A DNA stretch of 64,000 nt from Streptomyces fuscichromogenes (GCF_014645815.1 NZ_BMML01000010.1:186001-250000); one strand, 5' to 3'; counted from the stretch's first letter, positions 31,642 to 41,566 are shown. Numbers and translations: made by a program. Notes: generated by a model from the letters alone, not told the origin.

Positions 31642-34600
31642 CCTTCGACACCCTGCTGATCGCCAACCGCGGCGAGATAGCCGTCCGCATCATCCGCACC
31701 GCCCGCGAACTGGGCCTGCGCACGGTCGCCGTCTACTCCGACCCCGACCGCTCGGCCCCGCACGTACGCCTCGCCGACGAGGCGGTCCGCCTCGGCCCGG
31801 CCCCCGCGAAGGAGTCGTACCTCGACGCCGACCTGGTCCTGAAGGCCGCCAAGGACACCGGCGCGGGCGCGATCCACCCCGGCTACGGCTTCCTCTCCGA
31901 GGACGCCGGCTTCGCCCGGCGCTGCGAGGAGGCCGGGATCGTCTTCGTCGGCCCGGCCCCGGAGCAACTGGAGCTGTTCGGCGCCAAGCACACCGCACGG
32001 GCGGCGGCCGAGGCGGCCGGGGTGCCGCTGGCACCGGGCACCGGCCTGCTGGCGGATCTGCCCGAAGCCCTCCGCGCGGCATCCGCCATCGGCTATCCCG
32101 TCATGCTCAAGGCGACCGGCGGCGGTGGCGGCATCGGCATGTCGGCATGTCGGTCGGACGACGAGCTCGCCGAGGCCTGGGAGCGCGTGCAGCGGGTCGC
32201 CGCCGCCTCCTTCTCCTTGGCCGGGGTCTTCCTGGAGCGCCTGGTCGAGCACGCCCGCCATGTCGAGGTCCAGGTCTTCGGCGACGGCGCGGGCCGGGTC
32301 GTCACCTTCGGCGACCGGGACTGCTCCCTCCAGCGCCGCAACCAGAAGGTGGTCGAGGAGGCCCCGGCCCCCGGCCTGCCCCCGCATGTGCGCGCCGGAC
32401 TCGCCACCGCCGCCCGCGATCTGTGCGCCTCGGTCGGCTACCGCTCCGCGGGCACCGTCGAGTTCGTGTACGACGCGGCCCGCGAGGAGGCCTACTTCCT
32501 GGAGGTCAACACCCGCCTCCAGGTGGAGCATCCGGTCACCGAGGAGATCTACGGCGTCGACCTGGTCGCCTGGATGCTGCGCCTCGCCCAGGGCGAGACC
32601 GGCGTCGTCCGCGACCCGGGCGCACCGCGCGGCCACGCCGTCGAGGCCCGCGTCTACGCCGAGGACCCGTCCCGCGAACACCGGCCGAGTGCGGGCCTGT
32701 TGACCCGGGTGGAGTTCCCGGAGGGCGTACGCGTCGACGGCTGGGTGGAGACCGGCACCGAGGTGACCACGTCGTACGACCCGATGCTCGCGAAGGTGAT
32801 CGCGTACGGCCCCGACCGCGCCCAGGCGCTGCGCCGGCTGGACGAGGCACTGGCCGGCAGCCGCGTCGACGGCATCGAGACCAACCTCGGCCTGGTGCGC
32901 GCGGCCCTCGCCGACCCCGCGTTCCGCGCCGCCGCGCACTCCACGGCGACCCTCGCCACGGTCGCCGACCCCACCCCCCGGATCGAGGTCACCGCCGCCG
33001 GCACGCTGACCACGGTGCAGGACTGGCCGGGCCGCACCGGCTACTGGCAGGTCGGCGTCCCCCCGAGCGGCCCGATGGACGACCGCTCCTTCCGTCTCGG
33101 CAACCGCGCCCTGGGCAACCCGGAGAGCGCGCCCGGCCTCGAATGCACCCTCCAGGGCCCCTCCCTGCGCTTCACCCACCCCACCACCGTCTGCGTGACC
33201 GGCGCCCCCGCCCCCGTGACGGTCGACGGCACCCCGGTCGCCCAGTGGGAGCCGGTGACGGTCCCGGCCGGCGGCCTGCTGGAGATCGGCGCCCCCACCG
33301 GACCCGGCCTGCGCACCTACGTCCTGTTCGCCGGCGGCGGCCTGGACGTCCCCGCCTTCCTCGGCAGCGCGAGCACCTTCACCCTGGGCCGGTTCGGCGG
33401 CCACGGCGGCCGGACCCTGCGCACCGGTGACGTCCTGCACGGCGGAGCGGTGACGGACGGCGAGCCGGTCGCCGACCGCCCGCACTTCCCCACCGTCTGG
33501 CACCTCGCGGCCGTCGAAGGCCCGCATGCCGCCCCGGAGTTCTTCACCGAGGACGACATCCGCGACTTCTACGCGGCCGAGTGGAAGGTGCACTTCAACT
33601 CGGCGCGCACCGGCGTCCGCCTGGTCGGCCCCAAGCCGCGCTGGGCGCGCACCGACGGCGGTGAGGCCGGCCTGCACCCCTCCAACATCCACGACACCCC
33701 GTACTCGGTCGGCGCCGTCGACTACACCGGCGACATGCCGGTCCTGCTCGGCCCCGACGGCCCCTCCCTGGGCGGGTTCGTGTGCCCGGCGACCGTGCTG
33801 AGCGGCGAACGCTGGAAGCTCGGCCAGCTCCGGCCCGGCGACACGGTCCGCTTCACCCCGGTCGACGTGACGGGCGCGCCGCGCCCGGAGATCGTCGACG
33901 GCGGCGTCCTCGCCCGGGACGGTGACGTGACCTACCGGCGCAGCGGCGACGACAACCTGCTGGTCGAGTTCGGCCCCATGCAGCTGGACCTCGCCCTGCG
34001 GATGCGTGTCCACGCCCTGATGGAGGCGGTGACGGCGGCGGACCTGCCCGGGGTCACCGACCTCACTCCGGGCATCCGCTCGCTCCAGATCCGGACCGAC
34101 CCGAGCGTCCTCTCCCAGGCCGGACTCCTGCGCGCGGTGGGGGAGATCGTCCTCGGACTGCCGCCCACCGACGAACTGGTGGTCCCCTCCCGTACGGTCC
34201 ACCTCCCCCTGTCCTGGGACGACCCGGCGACCCGTGAGGCGATCGCCCGCTACATGGCGGGCGTCCGCGACGACGCGCCCTGGTGCCCGTGGAACATCGA
34301 GTTCATCCGCCGGATCAACGGCCTGGACGCGGTCGACGACGTCCACCGCACCGTCTTCGACGCGGAGTACCTGGTCCTGGGCCTCGGTGACGTGTACCTG
34401 GGCGCCCCGGTCGCCACCCCCCTCGACCCGCGCCACCGCCTGGTCACGACGAAGTACAACCCGGCCCGCACCTGGACCGCCGAGAACTCCGTGGGCATCG
34501 GCGGCGCCTACCTCTGCGTCTACGGCATGGAGGGCCCCGGCGGCTACCAGTTCGTGGGCCGTACCACCCAGGTGTGGTCGGGCTGGCAGCAGCGCGGCGC

Positions 34601-35147
34601 CTTCGAGCCGGGCTCGCCCTGGCTGCTGCGCTTCTTCGACCGCATCAAGTGGTATCCGGTCTCCGCCGGGGAACTCCTCGACCTGCGCGCCGACATCACC
34701 TCCGGCCGCTTCGTCCCGCGTATCGAGGAGGGCACCTTCTCGCTCGCCGCGTATCAGGCGTTTCTCGCCGAACACGCCGATTCCATAGCGGAGTTCAGGG
34801 AACGGCAGCAGGCGGCTTTCGGCGCGGAGCGGGACGCGTGGGAAGCGGCGGGCGAGTTCGCGAGGGCGGAGGCCTCGGCCGCACCGGCCGCCGCCCCGGC
34901 CGAGGTGTCGATCCCGCCGGGCGGCCGCCTGGTGGAGGCCGAGTTCGCGGCCTCGGTATGGCAGTTGAACGTCGCGCCGGGCGACGAGGTGACGGCCGGC
35001 CAGCCGCTCCTCGCCCTGGAGGCGATGAAGATGGAGTCCAGGGTGCACGCGCCGATGCCCGGTGTGGTGACGGAGATCCTGGCCCGGCCCGGCGACCAGG
35101 TGGAGGCGGGGACGGCACTGCTCGTCCTGGCGCCGGCCGCGAACTGA
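31638..35147 (+). CDS. Biotin-dependent urea/guanidine carboxylase
   Basis: 1169 residues from the ATG at 31638, which overlaps the previous stop. Domains in order: biotin carboxylase with ATP-grasp (1 to about 450: IANRGEIAVRIIR, HPGYGFLSED, KATGGGGGIGM, FLEVNTRLQVEHPVTE), carboxyltransferase part 1 of the KipA/AHS2 type (about 455-740, TVQDWPGRTGYWQVGVPPSG), KipI/AHS1 type (about 770-1010), and a C-terminal biotinyl domain with Lys1131 in LEAMKMES. It carboxylates urea or guanidine with bicarbonate and ATP. The flanking DUF1989 pair is typical of the guanidine-specific form, though older annotation would call it urea carboxylase. Confidence 0.9.
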   Translation: MTFDTLLIANRGEIAVRIIRTARELGLRTVAVYSDPDRSAPHVRLADEAVRLGPAPAKESYLDADLVLKAAKDTGAGAIHPGYGFLSEDAGFARRCEEAGIVFVGPAPEQLELFGAKHTARAAAEAAGVPLAPGTGLLADLPEALRAASAIGYPVMLKATGGGGGIGMSACRSDDELAEAWERVQRVAAASFSLAGVFLERLVEHARHVEVQVFGDGAGRVVTFGDRDCSLQRRNQKVVEEAPAPGLPPHVRAGLATAARDLCASVGYRSAGTVEFVYDAAREEAYFLEVNTRLQVEHPVTEEIYGVDLVAWMLRLAQGETGVVRDPGAPRGHAVEARVYAEDPSREHRPSAGLLTRVEFPEGVRVDGWVETGTEVTTSYDPMLAKVIAYGPDRAQALRRLDEALAGSRVDGIETNLGLVRAALADPAFRAAAHSTATLATVADPTPRIEVTAAGTLTTVQDWPGRTGYWQVGVPPSGPMDDRSFRLGNRALGNPESAPGLECTLQGPSLRFTHPTTVCVTGAPAPVTVDGTPVAQWEPVTVPAGGLLEIGAPTGPGLRTYVLFAGGGLDVPAFLGSASTFTLGRFGGHGGRTLRTGDVLHGGAVTDGEPVADRPHFPTVWHLAAVEGPHAAPEFFTEDDIRDFYAAEWKVHFNSARTGVRLVGPKPRWARTDGGEAGLHPSNIHDTPYSVGAVDYTGDMPVLLGPDGPSLGGFVCPATVLSGERWKLGQLRPGDTVRFTPVDVTGAPRPEIVDGGVLARDGDVTYRRSGDDNLLVEFGPMQLDLALRMRVHALMEAVTAADLPGVTDLTPGIRSLQIRTDPSVLSQAGLLRAVGEIVLGLPPTDELVVPSRTVHLPLSWDDPATREAIARYMAGVRDDAPWCPWNIEFIRRINGLDAVDDVHRTVFDAEYLVLGLGDVYLGAPVATPLDPRHRLVTTKYNPARTWTAENSVGIGGAYLCVYGMEGPGGYQFVGRTTQVWSGWQQRGAFEPGSPWLLRFFDRIKWYPVSAGELLDLRADITSGRFVPRIEEGTFSLAAYQAFLAEHADSIAEFRERQQAAFGAERDAWEAAGEFARAEASAAPAAAPAEVSIPPGGRLVEAEFAASVWQLNVAPGDEVTAGQPLLALEAMKMESRVHAPMPGVVTEILARPGDQVEAGTALLVLAPAAN

Positions 35148-35164
35148 GCGACAGGAGCAAGAGG

Positions 35165-36835
35165 ATGTCCAGCACCGTCTCCCGTGTCCGTGCCGCCTAC
35201 GCGCGCATCGAAGCGGTCGACCGCCCCGAGATCTGGATCGACCTGCGCCCGCCGGCGGAGGCGGAGGCGGAGGCCCGCGCGATCGACGAGCGGGTGGCCG
35301 CGGGGGAACACCTCCCCCTCGCGGGCCGGCTGTTCGCCGCCAAGGGCAACATCGACGTGCACGGCCTGCCCACGACGGCGGGCTGCCCGGCCTACGCGTA
35401 CGAACCGCGGGCCGACGCTCCCGCGGTGGCCCGCCTGCGCGCGGCCGGCGCGGTCGCCCTCGGCACCACCAACCTCGACCAGTTCGCGACCGGCCTGGTC
35501 GGCACCCGGTCCCCGCACGGCGCGGTCCGCAACGCGATCGACCCCACCCGGATCAGCGGCGGCTCCAGCTCCGGCTCGGCCGTCGCCGTGGCCCTCGGCA
35601 TCGTCGACCTCGCCCTCGGCACCGACACGGCCGGCTCCGGCCGGATCCCGGCGGCCTTCAACGGCATCGTCGGCCTGAAGCCGACCCGTGGCCTGGTGCC
35701 GACGGCGGGGGTGGTGCCGGCCTGCGCGTCCATCGACTGCGTGACCGTGTTCGCCCGCACCCTCCCGGAGGCGGAGCAGGCACTGTCGTACCTGGCGGCC
35801 CCGCCGGACCGGCCCCTGCCGCCCCTCCCCCAGCGGGCCCCGGGCCCCTGGCGCATCGCCGTCCCGCCGCTCGACCAGCTCGGCGAGCTGGACGAGGGCT
35901 GGGCGCAGGCCTATCAGGAGACGGTGGGCCGGCTGGCCGCCGCCGGTGCCTCGATCCGCCCGCTCGACCTCACCCCCTTCACGGAGGCGGCCGCGATGCT
36001 CTACGAGGGCGGGTTCGTGGCCGAGCGCTACACGGCGGTGGGCGCGTTCATCGACAAGCTGGTCTCGTCCGGCGGCGAGGGCCTCGACCCCACGGTCGCC
36101 GGCATCATCACCCGGGCCCGGGACGTCCCGGCCCACCGGCTCTTCGCCGACCAGGAGCGGCTGACGGCACTGCGCACCCGCGCCCTGGCCGAACTCGCCG
36201 ACGCCGACGCCCTGCTGCTCCCCACGGCTCCGGGCCACCCCACCCTCGCCGAGGTGGCGGCCGACCCGCTGGGCGCCAACGCCCGCCTGGGCCGCTTCAC
36301 CAACTCCACGAACCTCTTCGACCTGGCGGCGGTGGCGGTACCGGCGGGCGAGGTGCGCGGGCTGCCGTTCGGCGTGATGCTGATCGGCCCGGCGTTCACC
36401 GACGGCCGTCTGGCCACGATCGCCCGCGCCCTGGAACCCCGGGTGCGCCTGGCGGTGGTCGGCGCCCACCTGACCGGCCAGCCGCTCAACGCCCAGCTCC
36501 TGGCGCTGGGGGCGGTACTGGACCGGACGACGACGACGGCCCCGGCGTACCGCCTGCACGCGCTGTGGACGACTCCGCCCAAGCCGGGCCTGGTGCACGT
36601 GGGCGAGGGCGGGGCGGCGATCGAGACGGAGGTGTGGAGCCTGCCGGCCGAGGGCCTGGGCCGGCTGCTGGCCGCGCTCCCCCGCCCCATGGCCCTGGGC
36701 AGCGTGGCGCTGGCCGACGGCACCGGCGTCCCCGGCTTCCTGTGCGAGCCGGGCGCGTTGGCGGACGCCGAGGACATCACGCGGCACGGCGGCTGGCGGG
36801 CCTACCTGGCGGAGCGCCACCCGGCCGAGCACTGA
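35165..36835 (+). CDS. atzF: Allophanate hydrolase
   Basis: 556 residues from the ATG at 35165 (AGGAG upstream). Amidase-signature domain with Lys60 in FAAKGN, Ser134 in SGGSSSGSA and the nucleophile Ser158 in LGTDTAGSGR. A C-terminal AtzF domain of about 120 residues follows (VVGAHLTGQPLNAQLLALGA to LCEPGALADAEDITRHGGWR), which completes decarboxylation. It splits allophanate to ammonium and carbon dioxide and is the last enzyme of the operon, 17 bp after the carboxylase stop. Together the cluster turns guanidine or urea into usable nitrogen without urease. Confidence 0.92.
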   Translation: MSSTVSRVRAAYARIEAVDRPEIWIDLRPPAEAEAEARAIDERVAAGEHLPLAGRLFAAKGNIDVHGLPTTAGCPAYAYEPRADAPAVARLRAAGAVALGTTNLDQFATGLVGTRSPHGAVRNAIDPTRISGGSSSGSAVAVALGIVDLALGTDTAGSGRIPAAFNGIVGLKPTRGLVPTAGVVPACASIDCVTVFARTLPEAEQALSYLAAPPDRPLPPLPQRAPGPWRIAVPPLDQLGELDEGWAQAYQETVGRLAAAGASIRPLDLTPFTEAAAMLYEGGFVAERYTAVGAFIDKLVSSGGEGLDPTVAGIITRARDVPAHRLFADQERLTALRTRALAELADADALLLPTAPGHPTLAEVAADPLGANARLGRFTNSTNLFDLAAVAVPAGEVRGLPFGVMLIGPAFTDGRLATIARALEPRVRLAVVGAHLTGQPLNAQLLALGAVLDRTTTTAPAYRLHALWTTPPKPGLVHVGEGGAAIETEVWSLPAEGLGRLLAALPRPMALGSVALADGTGVPGFLCEPGALADAEDITRHGGWRAYLAERHPAEH

Positions 36836-37064
36836 CCGCCGCGCCGGACCGCCGAAAGCCCCGGAACACGCGGAAGACCCGGAAAACCAGTGGAGCGGCG
36901 CCGCTGTGCGCCGCTACCGTCCTGCCGGACCCAGTCGTCTGACCAAGGACGTGCCTTGTACACCCTGTGAGACCTCCCGAGAGCTGATCGGTCGCGCGTC
37001 GCGCCTGTGCTGTGCGCCGTGCCTCTTCTTGCTGCGGATTTCTCACTGGAACCGGTGTACTTCT

Positions 37065-37613
37065 GTGCTCACCAACTGGGTGGTCATGCCCACCTGCCTG
37101 CCGCTTGTCCGCCGCCGCTGCCACACGTGCGCGTCGGAACGCTTCCGGGCGAGCGGCAGGTTCCGCGTCAACGCCCACCACAAGCTCATCGACGCCTGGC
37201 TGCTCGTGCTCTGCACCGGGTGCGGGGAGACGGCGAAGCTGACGCTCCTGGAGCGGACGAACGTGCGCTCCGTACGGCCCGAGCTGCTGGCACGCCTGCA
37301 CGACAACGACCCCGCCCTGACCGCCGAGCTGCTGCGGGATCCGGTCGTGGGGCACCGCAACCGCATCGCCCTCGACTGGGGCGGCGCCTGGCGTCTCGAC
37401 ACCGGCGGACCGGTGGATCCGGACCGCGAGGTGATCGACGTCTCGGTCCGCTTCGCGGCGCGGATCCCGGTCCGGCCGGTGCGGCTGATCGCCGAAGGCT
37501 GCGGTCTGCCGCGGGCCGAGGTCGAGCGGCTGGTCGCGGAGGGGAAGCTCGTGTCGGCGGTCCGGCTGAACGGCAGACTCTCCGACGACTTCACCTTCAC
37601 GCTCAAACGCTGA
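37065..37613 (+). CDS. DUF1062 protein with two CxxC pairs
   Basis: 182 residues from a GTG at 37065 (an ATG at 37086 is possible). It opens NWVVMPTCLPLVRRRCHTCASERF and continues with VLCTGCGETAKL, so CHTC and CTGC form a zinc-ribbon-like site. The rest is a helical domain with LLRDPVVGHRNRIALDWGGAW and a C-terminal S4-like part (ARIPVRPVRLIAEGCGLPRA, VERLVAEGKLVSAVRLNGRL), which suggests RNA binding. The function is not known. It is 230 bp after the allophanate hydrolase, has its own upstream region and ends in a strong palindromic terminator. Confidence 0.8.
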   Translation: MLTNWVVMPTCLPLVRRRCHTCASERFRASGRFRVNAHHKLIDAWLLVLCTGCGETAKLTLLERTNVRSVRPELLARLHDNDPALTAELLRDPVVGHRNRIALDWGGAWRLDTGGPVDPDREVIDVSVRFAARIPVRPVRLIAEGCGLPRAEVERLVAEGKLVSAVRLNGRLSDDFTFTLKR

Positions 37614-37630
37614 GCCCGTACCGAGAGCAG

Positions 37631-37664
37631 GGGGCCGGTCCGGCGGATCCGCCGGACCGGCCCC
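37631..37664. terminator. Perfect 34-bp palindrome, bidirectional terminator
   Basis: The left half GGGGCCGGTCCGGCGGA (37631-37647) is fully complementary to the right half up to 37664, with no unpaired loop on the DNA level. It lies 18 bp after the DUF1062 stop and 22 bp from the convergent helicase stop. Confidence 0.8.
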
Positions 37665-37685
37665 TCATCCGCTCGCGCCCGTCGC

Positions 37686-40493
37686 TCACCCCACGGACGA
37701 GTAGGCCACGACTCCCCGCAGCACCAGGTCGACCGCCTTGCGCGCGTTCTTCGCCACGTCCGACCCCGCCACCGGGGCCGCGGCCGAGATCTGTCCCAGC
37801 ACGTCGATGACCTGCTTGCACCACCGGACGAAGTCCCCGGCGGGCATCTCCGCCTCCCGCAGCACCTCGTCCAGCCCCATCCCCGAGGCCCACATGTACG
37901 CGGGCCAGGCGAAACCGAGGTCCGGCTCCCGCTGCCCGACCCCCTCGGTCTGGGTGATCCGGAAGTCCTCCTCAAGGGCGTCCAGGCGCCCCCAGATCCG
38001 CACCATCTCGCCGAGCGCGGCCCTGGCCTTCCCAGAAGGCAGCTTCGGTGCCATCGCGTCGTCGCCGACCCGGGCCTCGTACACCAGCGCCGAGACGCAC
38101 GCGGCGAGTTCGGCGGGGCCGAGCCCCTCCCAGACACCCGCGCGCAGGCACTCGCTGGCGAGCAGATCGAGTTCGCCGTACAGCCGCGCCAGCCGCTTGC
38201 CGTGTTCGGTGACCTCGTCGCCGCGCAGGTAGTCCAGCTCGGTCAGCAGCGCCACGATCCGGTCGAAGGTCCGGGCGATGGTGTTGGTCCGCCCCTCGAT
38301 CCGCCGCTCCAGCTGTGAGGTGTCCCGGATCAGCCGGTGGTAGCGCTCGGCCCAGCGGGCGTGGTCCTCACGGTCGTTGCAACCGTGGCAGGGGTGCGCC
38401 CGGATCGCGGTGCGCAGCCGCGCGATCTCGCGGTCGTCGGCCGCCTGCGCCCGCTTCTTGCGGGCCCGCTCCGGCGGAATGTGCCCGGCCTTGGTCCGCA
38501 GCGCGGAGGCGAGGTCCCGACGGGACTGCGGGGAGCGGGGGTTGAAGGACTTGGGGATCCGCATCCGCTCCAGCGCCTCGACCGGCACCGGGAAGTCGAT
38601 GGAGGCGAGCCGCTTGACCTGCCGCTCGGCCGTCAGCACCAACGGCCTCGGTCCGTCGTGCTGTTCGAAGCCGCGGTGGCCGTTGGACCGCCCGGCGGGC
38701 AGCCCGGGGTCCAGCACCAGCGCAAGCCCGGCGTACTTGCCGGTCGGCACATGGATGACGTCGCCCGGCTTGAGCTTCTCCAGGGCCACGGCGGCCTCGG
38801 CGCGCCGCTGGGACACGCCCTGCCGGGCCAGTTCGGTCTCCCGGTCCTTCAACTCCCGCCGCAGCCCCGCGTACTCCTCGAAGTCGCCGAGGTGGCAGGT
38901 CATGGACTCCTTGTAGCCGGCGAGCCCTTCCTCGTTGCGCTGCACCTGACGGGAGATCCCGACGACCGACTTGTCGGCCTGGAACTGCGCGAACGACGTC
39001 TCCAGCAGCTCCCGCGAGCGGTGCCGCCCGAACTGGTCGACCAGGTTGACCGCCATGTTGTACGACGGCTTGAAACTGGACCGCAGCGGATACGTACGGG
39101 TGCCGGCCAGCCCGGCCAGGTGCTCGGGGCTCATGCCGCGCTGCCAGAGCACCACCGCGTGGCCCTCGACGTCGATGCCGCGCCGTCCCGCACGGCCCGT
39201 CAGCTGGGTGTACTCGCCCGGGGTGATGTCGGCGTGCTGCTCGCCGTTCCACTTGACGAGCTTCTCCAGCACGACCGAGCGGGCGGGCATGTTGATGCCG
39301 AGCGCGAGGGTCTCGGTGGCGAACACGGCCTTCACCAGCCCGCGTACGAACAGCTCCTCGACGACCTCCTTGAAGGTCGGGAGCATGCCGGCGTGATGGG
39401 CGGCGATGCCGCGCTCCAGACCTTCCAGCCACTCGTAGTAGCCGAGGACGTGGAGGTCCTCCGACGGGATCGACGAGGTGCGCTCCTCGACGAGCGCGCG
39501 CACCCTGTCCCGCGCCTCGTCGTCGTTGAGCCTCAGTCCCGCGTACAGGCACTGCTGGACGGCGGCTTCGCAGGCGGCGCGGCTGAAGATGAAGGTGATG
39601 GCGGGCAGCAGGCCCTCGGCGTCGAGCCGTTCGATCACCTCGGGGCGGCCCGGTGTCCAGGCCCGGGACCGCTGCCTGCGCTCCCGCTCCCGGTCGGCCT
39701 CGCGCATGGCGCGGCCGCGTCTGCGGTCCTGGAACGACGGTCTGGTGGCCTCCGTCCGGGCCAGCCGGGCGAGGTCGGGGTTGACGGCCTTCTTGTGGCC
39801 CTCGCCCTCCTCGAACAGGTCATACATCCGGCGTCCGGCGAGCACGTGCTGGAACAGCGGGACGGGCCGGTGCTCGGAGACGATGACCTCGGTGTCGCCG
39901 CGGACCGTGTCGAGCCAGTCGCCGAACTCCTCGGCGTTGGAGACGGTGGCCGACAGGGAGACCAGGGTCACGGACTCCGGGAGGTGGATGATCACCTCTT
40001 CCCAGACGGCGCCGCGGAAGCGGTCGGAGAGGTAGTGGACCTCGTCCATGACCACGTAGCCGAGACCGATGAGGGTCTGGGAGCCCGCGTACAGCATGTT
40101 CCGCAGGACCTCGGTGGTCATGACGACCACGGCGGCGTCCGGGTTGATGCTGTTGTCACCGGTGAGCAGGCCGACCATGCCGTCGCCGTAGCGGCGGCAG
40201 AGGTCGGCGTACTTCTGGTTCGACAGCGCCTTGATGGGTGTCGTGTAGAAGCACTTCTTGCCCTGCCGGAGGGCGAGGTGGACGGCGAACTCGCCCACGA
40301 TCGTCTTGCCGGAGCCGGTGGGGGCGGCGACCAGAACGCCCTTTCCGGCTTCGAGCGCCTGGCAGGCCTCGATCTGGAAGGGGTCGAGGCCGAAGTCGTA
40401 CATCTCGCGGAAAGACGCGAGCGCGGTGGCCTGCTCGGCGGCCCGCCTGCGGGCCGCCGCATACCGCTCGGCCGGTGAGAGGTCCTCTGTCAT
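37686..40493 (-). CDS. Ski2-like DEAD/DEAH-box RNA helicase (HelY-type)
   Basis: 935 residues from the ATG at 40493. Motif I APTGSGKTIVGEF, Ib TTPIKALSNQKY, motif II MDEVHYLSD (DEVH), motif III SLSATVSNAEEFGDWL, then TFIFSRAACEAAVQQC, GIAAHHAGMLP and motif VI TGRAGRRGID. The C-terminal part (after about 600) has the rRNA-processing arch/DSHCT region (ELDYLRGD...TEHGKRLARLYGELDLLASECL shown in part). It unwinds structured RNA in decay or ribosome maturation. It is downstream of tatC with a strong hairpin between them, so probably transcribed on its own. Confidence 0.92.
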   Translation of the reverse strand: MTEDLSPAERYAAARRRAAEQATALASFREMYDFGLDPFQIEACQALEAGKGVLVAAPTGSGKTIVGEFAVHLALRQGKKCFYTTPIKALSNQKYADLCRRYGDGMVGLLTGDNSINPDAAVVVMTTEVLRNMLYAGSQTLIGLGYVVMDEVHYLSDRFRGAVWEEVIIHLPESVTLVSLSATVSNAEEFGDWLDTVRGDTEVIVSEHRPVPLFQHVLAGRRMYDLFEEGEGHKKAVNPDLARLARTEATRPSFQDRRRGRAMREADRERERRQRSRAWTPGRPEVIERLDAEGLLPAITFIFSRAACEAAVQQCLYAGLRLNDDEARDRVRALVEERTSSIPSEDLHVLGYYEWLEGLERGIAAHHAGMLPTFKEVVEELFVRGLVKAVFATETLALGINMPARSVVLEKLVKWNGEQHADITPGEYTQLTGRAGRRGIDVEGHAVVLWQRGMSPEHLAGLAGTRTYPLRSSFKPSYNMAVNLVDQFGRHRSRELLETSFAQFQADKSVVGISRQVQRNEEGLAGYKESMTCHLGDFEEYAGLRRELKDRETELARQGVSQRRAEAAVALEKLKPGDVIHVPTGKYAGLALVLDPGLPAGRSNGHRGFEQHDGPRPLVLTAERQVKRLASIDFPVPVEALERMRIPKSFNPRSPQSRRDLASALRTKAGHIPPERARKKRAQAADDREIARLRTAIRAHPCHGCNDREDHARWAERYHRLIRDTSQLERRIEGRTNTIARTFDRIVALLTELDYLRGDEVTEHGKRLARLYGELDLLASECLRAGVWEGLGPAELAACVSALVYEARVGDDAMAPKLPSGKARAALGEMVRIWGRLDALEEDFRITQTEGVGQREPDLGFAWPAYMWASGMGLDEVLREAEMPAGDFVRWCKQVIDVLGQISAAAPVAGSDVAKNARKAVDLVLRGVVAYSSVG

Positions 40494-40568
40494 CGTGCTT
40501 TCGAGCGTACCGGTCCCCACTGACAACAGGACGATCATTATCCGGAACATGGGACGACGGACGACGAA

Positions 40569-40600
40569 GAGGTGCCCGCGTCGTGGGACGCGGGCACCTC
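40569..40600. terminator. Terminator downstream of tatC
   Basis: GAGGTGCCCGCGTC (40569-40582) and GACGCGGGCACCTC (40587-40600) pair perfectly around GTGG, 22 bp after the tatC stop on the minus strand. Confidence 0.8.
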
Positions 40601-40621
40601 CTCGTGACGGTGGCCGTCCGG

Positions 40622-41566
40622 TCAGGTCACGTCGTCGTAGCCGTTGACCCGGTCCGGGCCCTCGGGCAGCGCGCGGCTGGCGGAGACGGTCTCGATCTCG
40701 CCGATGTCCTCGGGGGTCAGGTCGAGGTCGGAGGCCTCGTCGTCGTCGAGGCCGTCCTCGTCGCGGCGACGCTTGCGCCGGTCGTTGAGGAGGGAGAACG
40801 CGACCGCGCCGAAGTACAGCACCCAGATCGGTCCGGCGAGCGCCAGCATGGAGAGCGGGTCGGTGCTCGGGGTCGCCACGGCCGCGAAGACCGTGATGCC
40901 GAGGATCATCGCCCGCCACCAGCCGAGCATGCGCTTACCGGTGATGATCCCGGTGAGGTTGAGCATCACCAGCAGCAGCGGCAGCTCGAAGGAGAGCCCG
41001 AAGACGATCACCATGCGGGTGACCAGCTGGAGCAGGTCGTCCAGGGGCAGCAGGTTGGCGATGCTCCCGCTGGGAGTGAAGTCGATCAGCACCTTGGCGG
41101 TGGTGGGCAGCACCGCGTACGCGAAGTAGGCACCGGCGAGGAACAGCGGGGCGCCGGTGAAGACGAACGCGTAGGCGTACTTCTTCTCGTTCCTGTGCAG
41201 ACCCGGGGCGACGAAGGCCCACAGCTGGTAGAGCCAGATCGGAGAGGCGAAGACCACACCGGCCGTCAGGGAGACCTGGAGGGCGAGTGTGAAGGGCGCG
41301 AGCAGGCCGTCGATGGTGATCGTGGCGCACTTCTCGCTGCCACCCGCGCTGTTGATCTCCGAGAAGGTCTGATGGCAACCGATCGAGTCGAGGATCGGTT
41401 TGGTCAGGAAGTTGATGATGTCGTTGTAGAAGAAGGCGGCGACGACCGTCACGATGACGATGGCCAGCATGGCCTTCGCGAGCCGGTTGCGGAGCTCACG
41501 AAGGTGATCCGCGAGAGGCATCCGCCCCTCGGGATCCTTCTCCTCTTTGCGGGCGGACTTGGGCAA
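40622..41566 (-). CDS. tatC: Twin-arginine translocase subunit TatC
   Basis: 314 residues, TTG start at 41566. MPLADHLRELRNRL is the conserved N-terminal TatC motif, followed by six membrane helices with LWAFVAPGLHRNEKKY, FGLSFELPLLLVMLNLTGI and AVATPSTDPLSMLALAGPIW. A long acidic cytoplasmic tail (EDGLDDDEASDLDLTPEDIG) is usual in Streptomyces. With TatA it exports folded proteins that carry RR signal peptides. It follows tatA by 47 bp on the same strand; the pair plus a terminator form one operon. TatB is not present here. Confidence 0.95.
   Translation of the reverse strand: MPKSARKEEKDPEGRMPLADHLRELRNRLAKAMLAIVIVTVVAAFFYNDIINFLTKPILDSIGCHQTFSEINSAGGSEKCATITIDGLLAPFTLALQVSLTAGVVFASPIWLYQLWAFVAPGLHRNEKKYAYAFVFTGAPLFLAGAYFAYAVLPTTAKVLIDFTPSGSIANLLPLDDLLQLVTRMVIVFGLSFELPLLLVMLNLTGIITGKRMLGWWRAMILGITVFAAVATPSTDPLSMLALAGPIWVLYFGAVAFSLLNDRRKRRRDEDGLDDDEASDLDLTPEDIGEIETVSASRALPEGPDRVNGYDDVT

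Noticed and set aside
31341..35048. 1235-codon open frame on the minus strand opposite the carboxylase operon
   Set aside because: It mirrors the strong GC3 bias of the real plus-strand genes, has no recognisable motif and would require antisense coding over the whole enzyme.
38337..40478. 713-codon plus-strand frame opposite the helicase
   Set aside because: The helicase motifs on the minus strand are unambiguous; the opposite frame is a GC-driven shadow.
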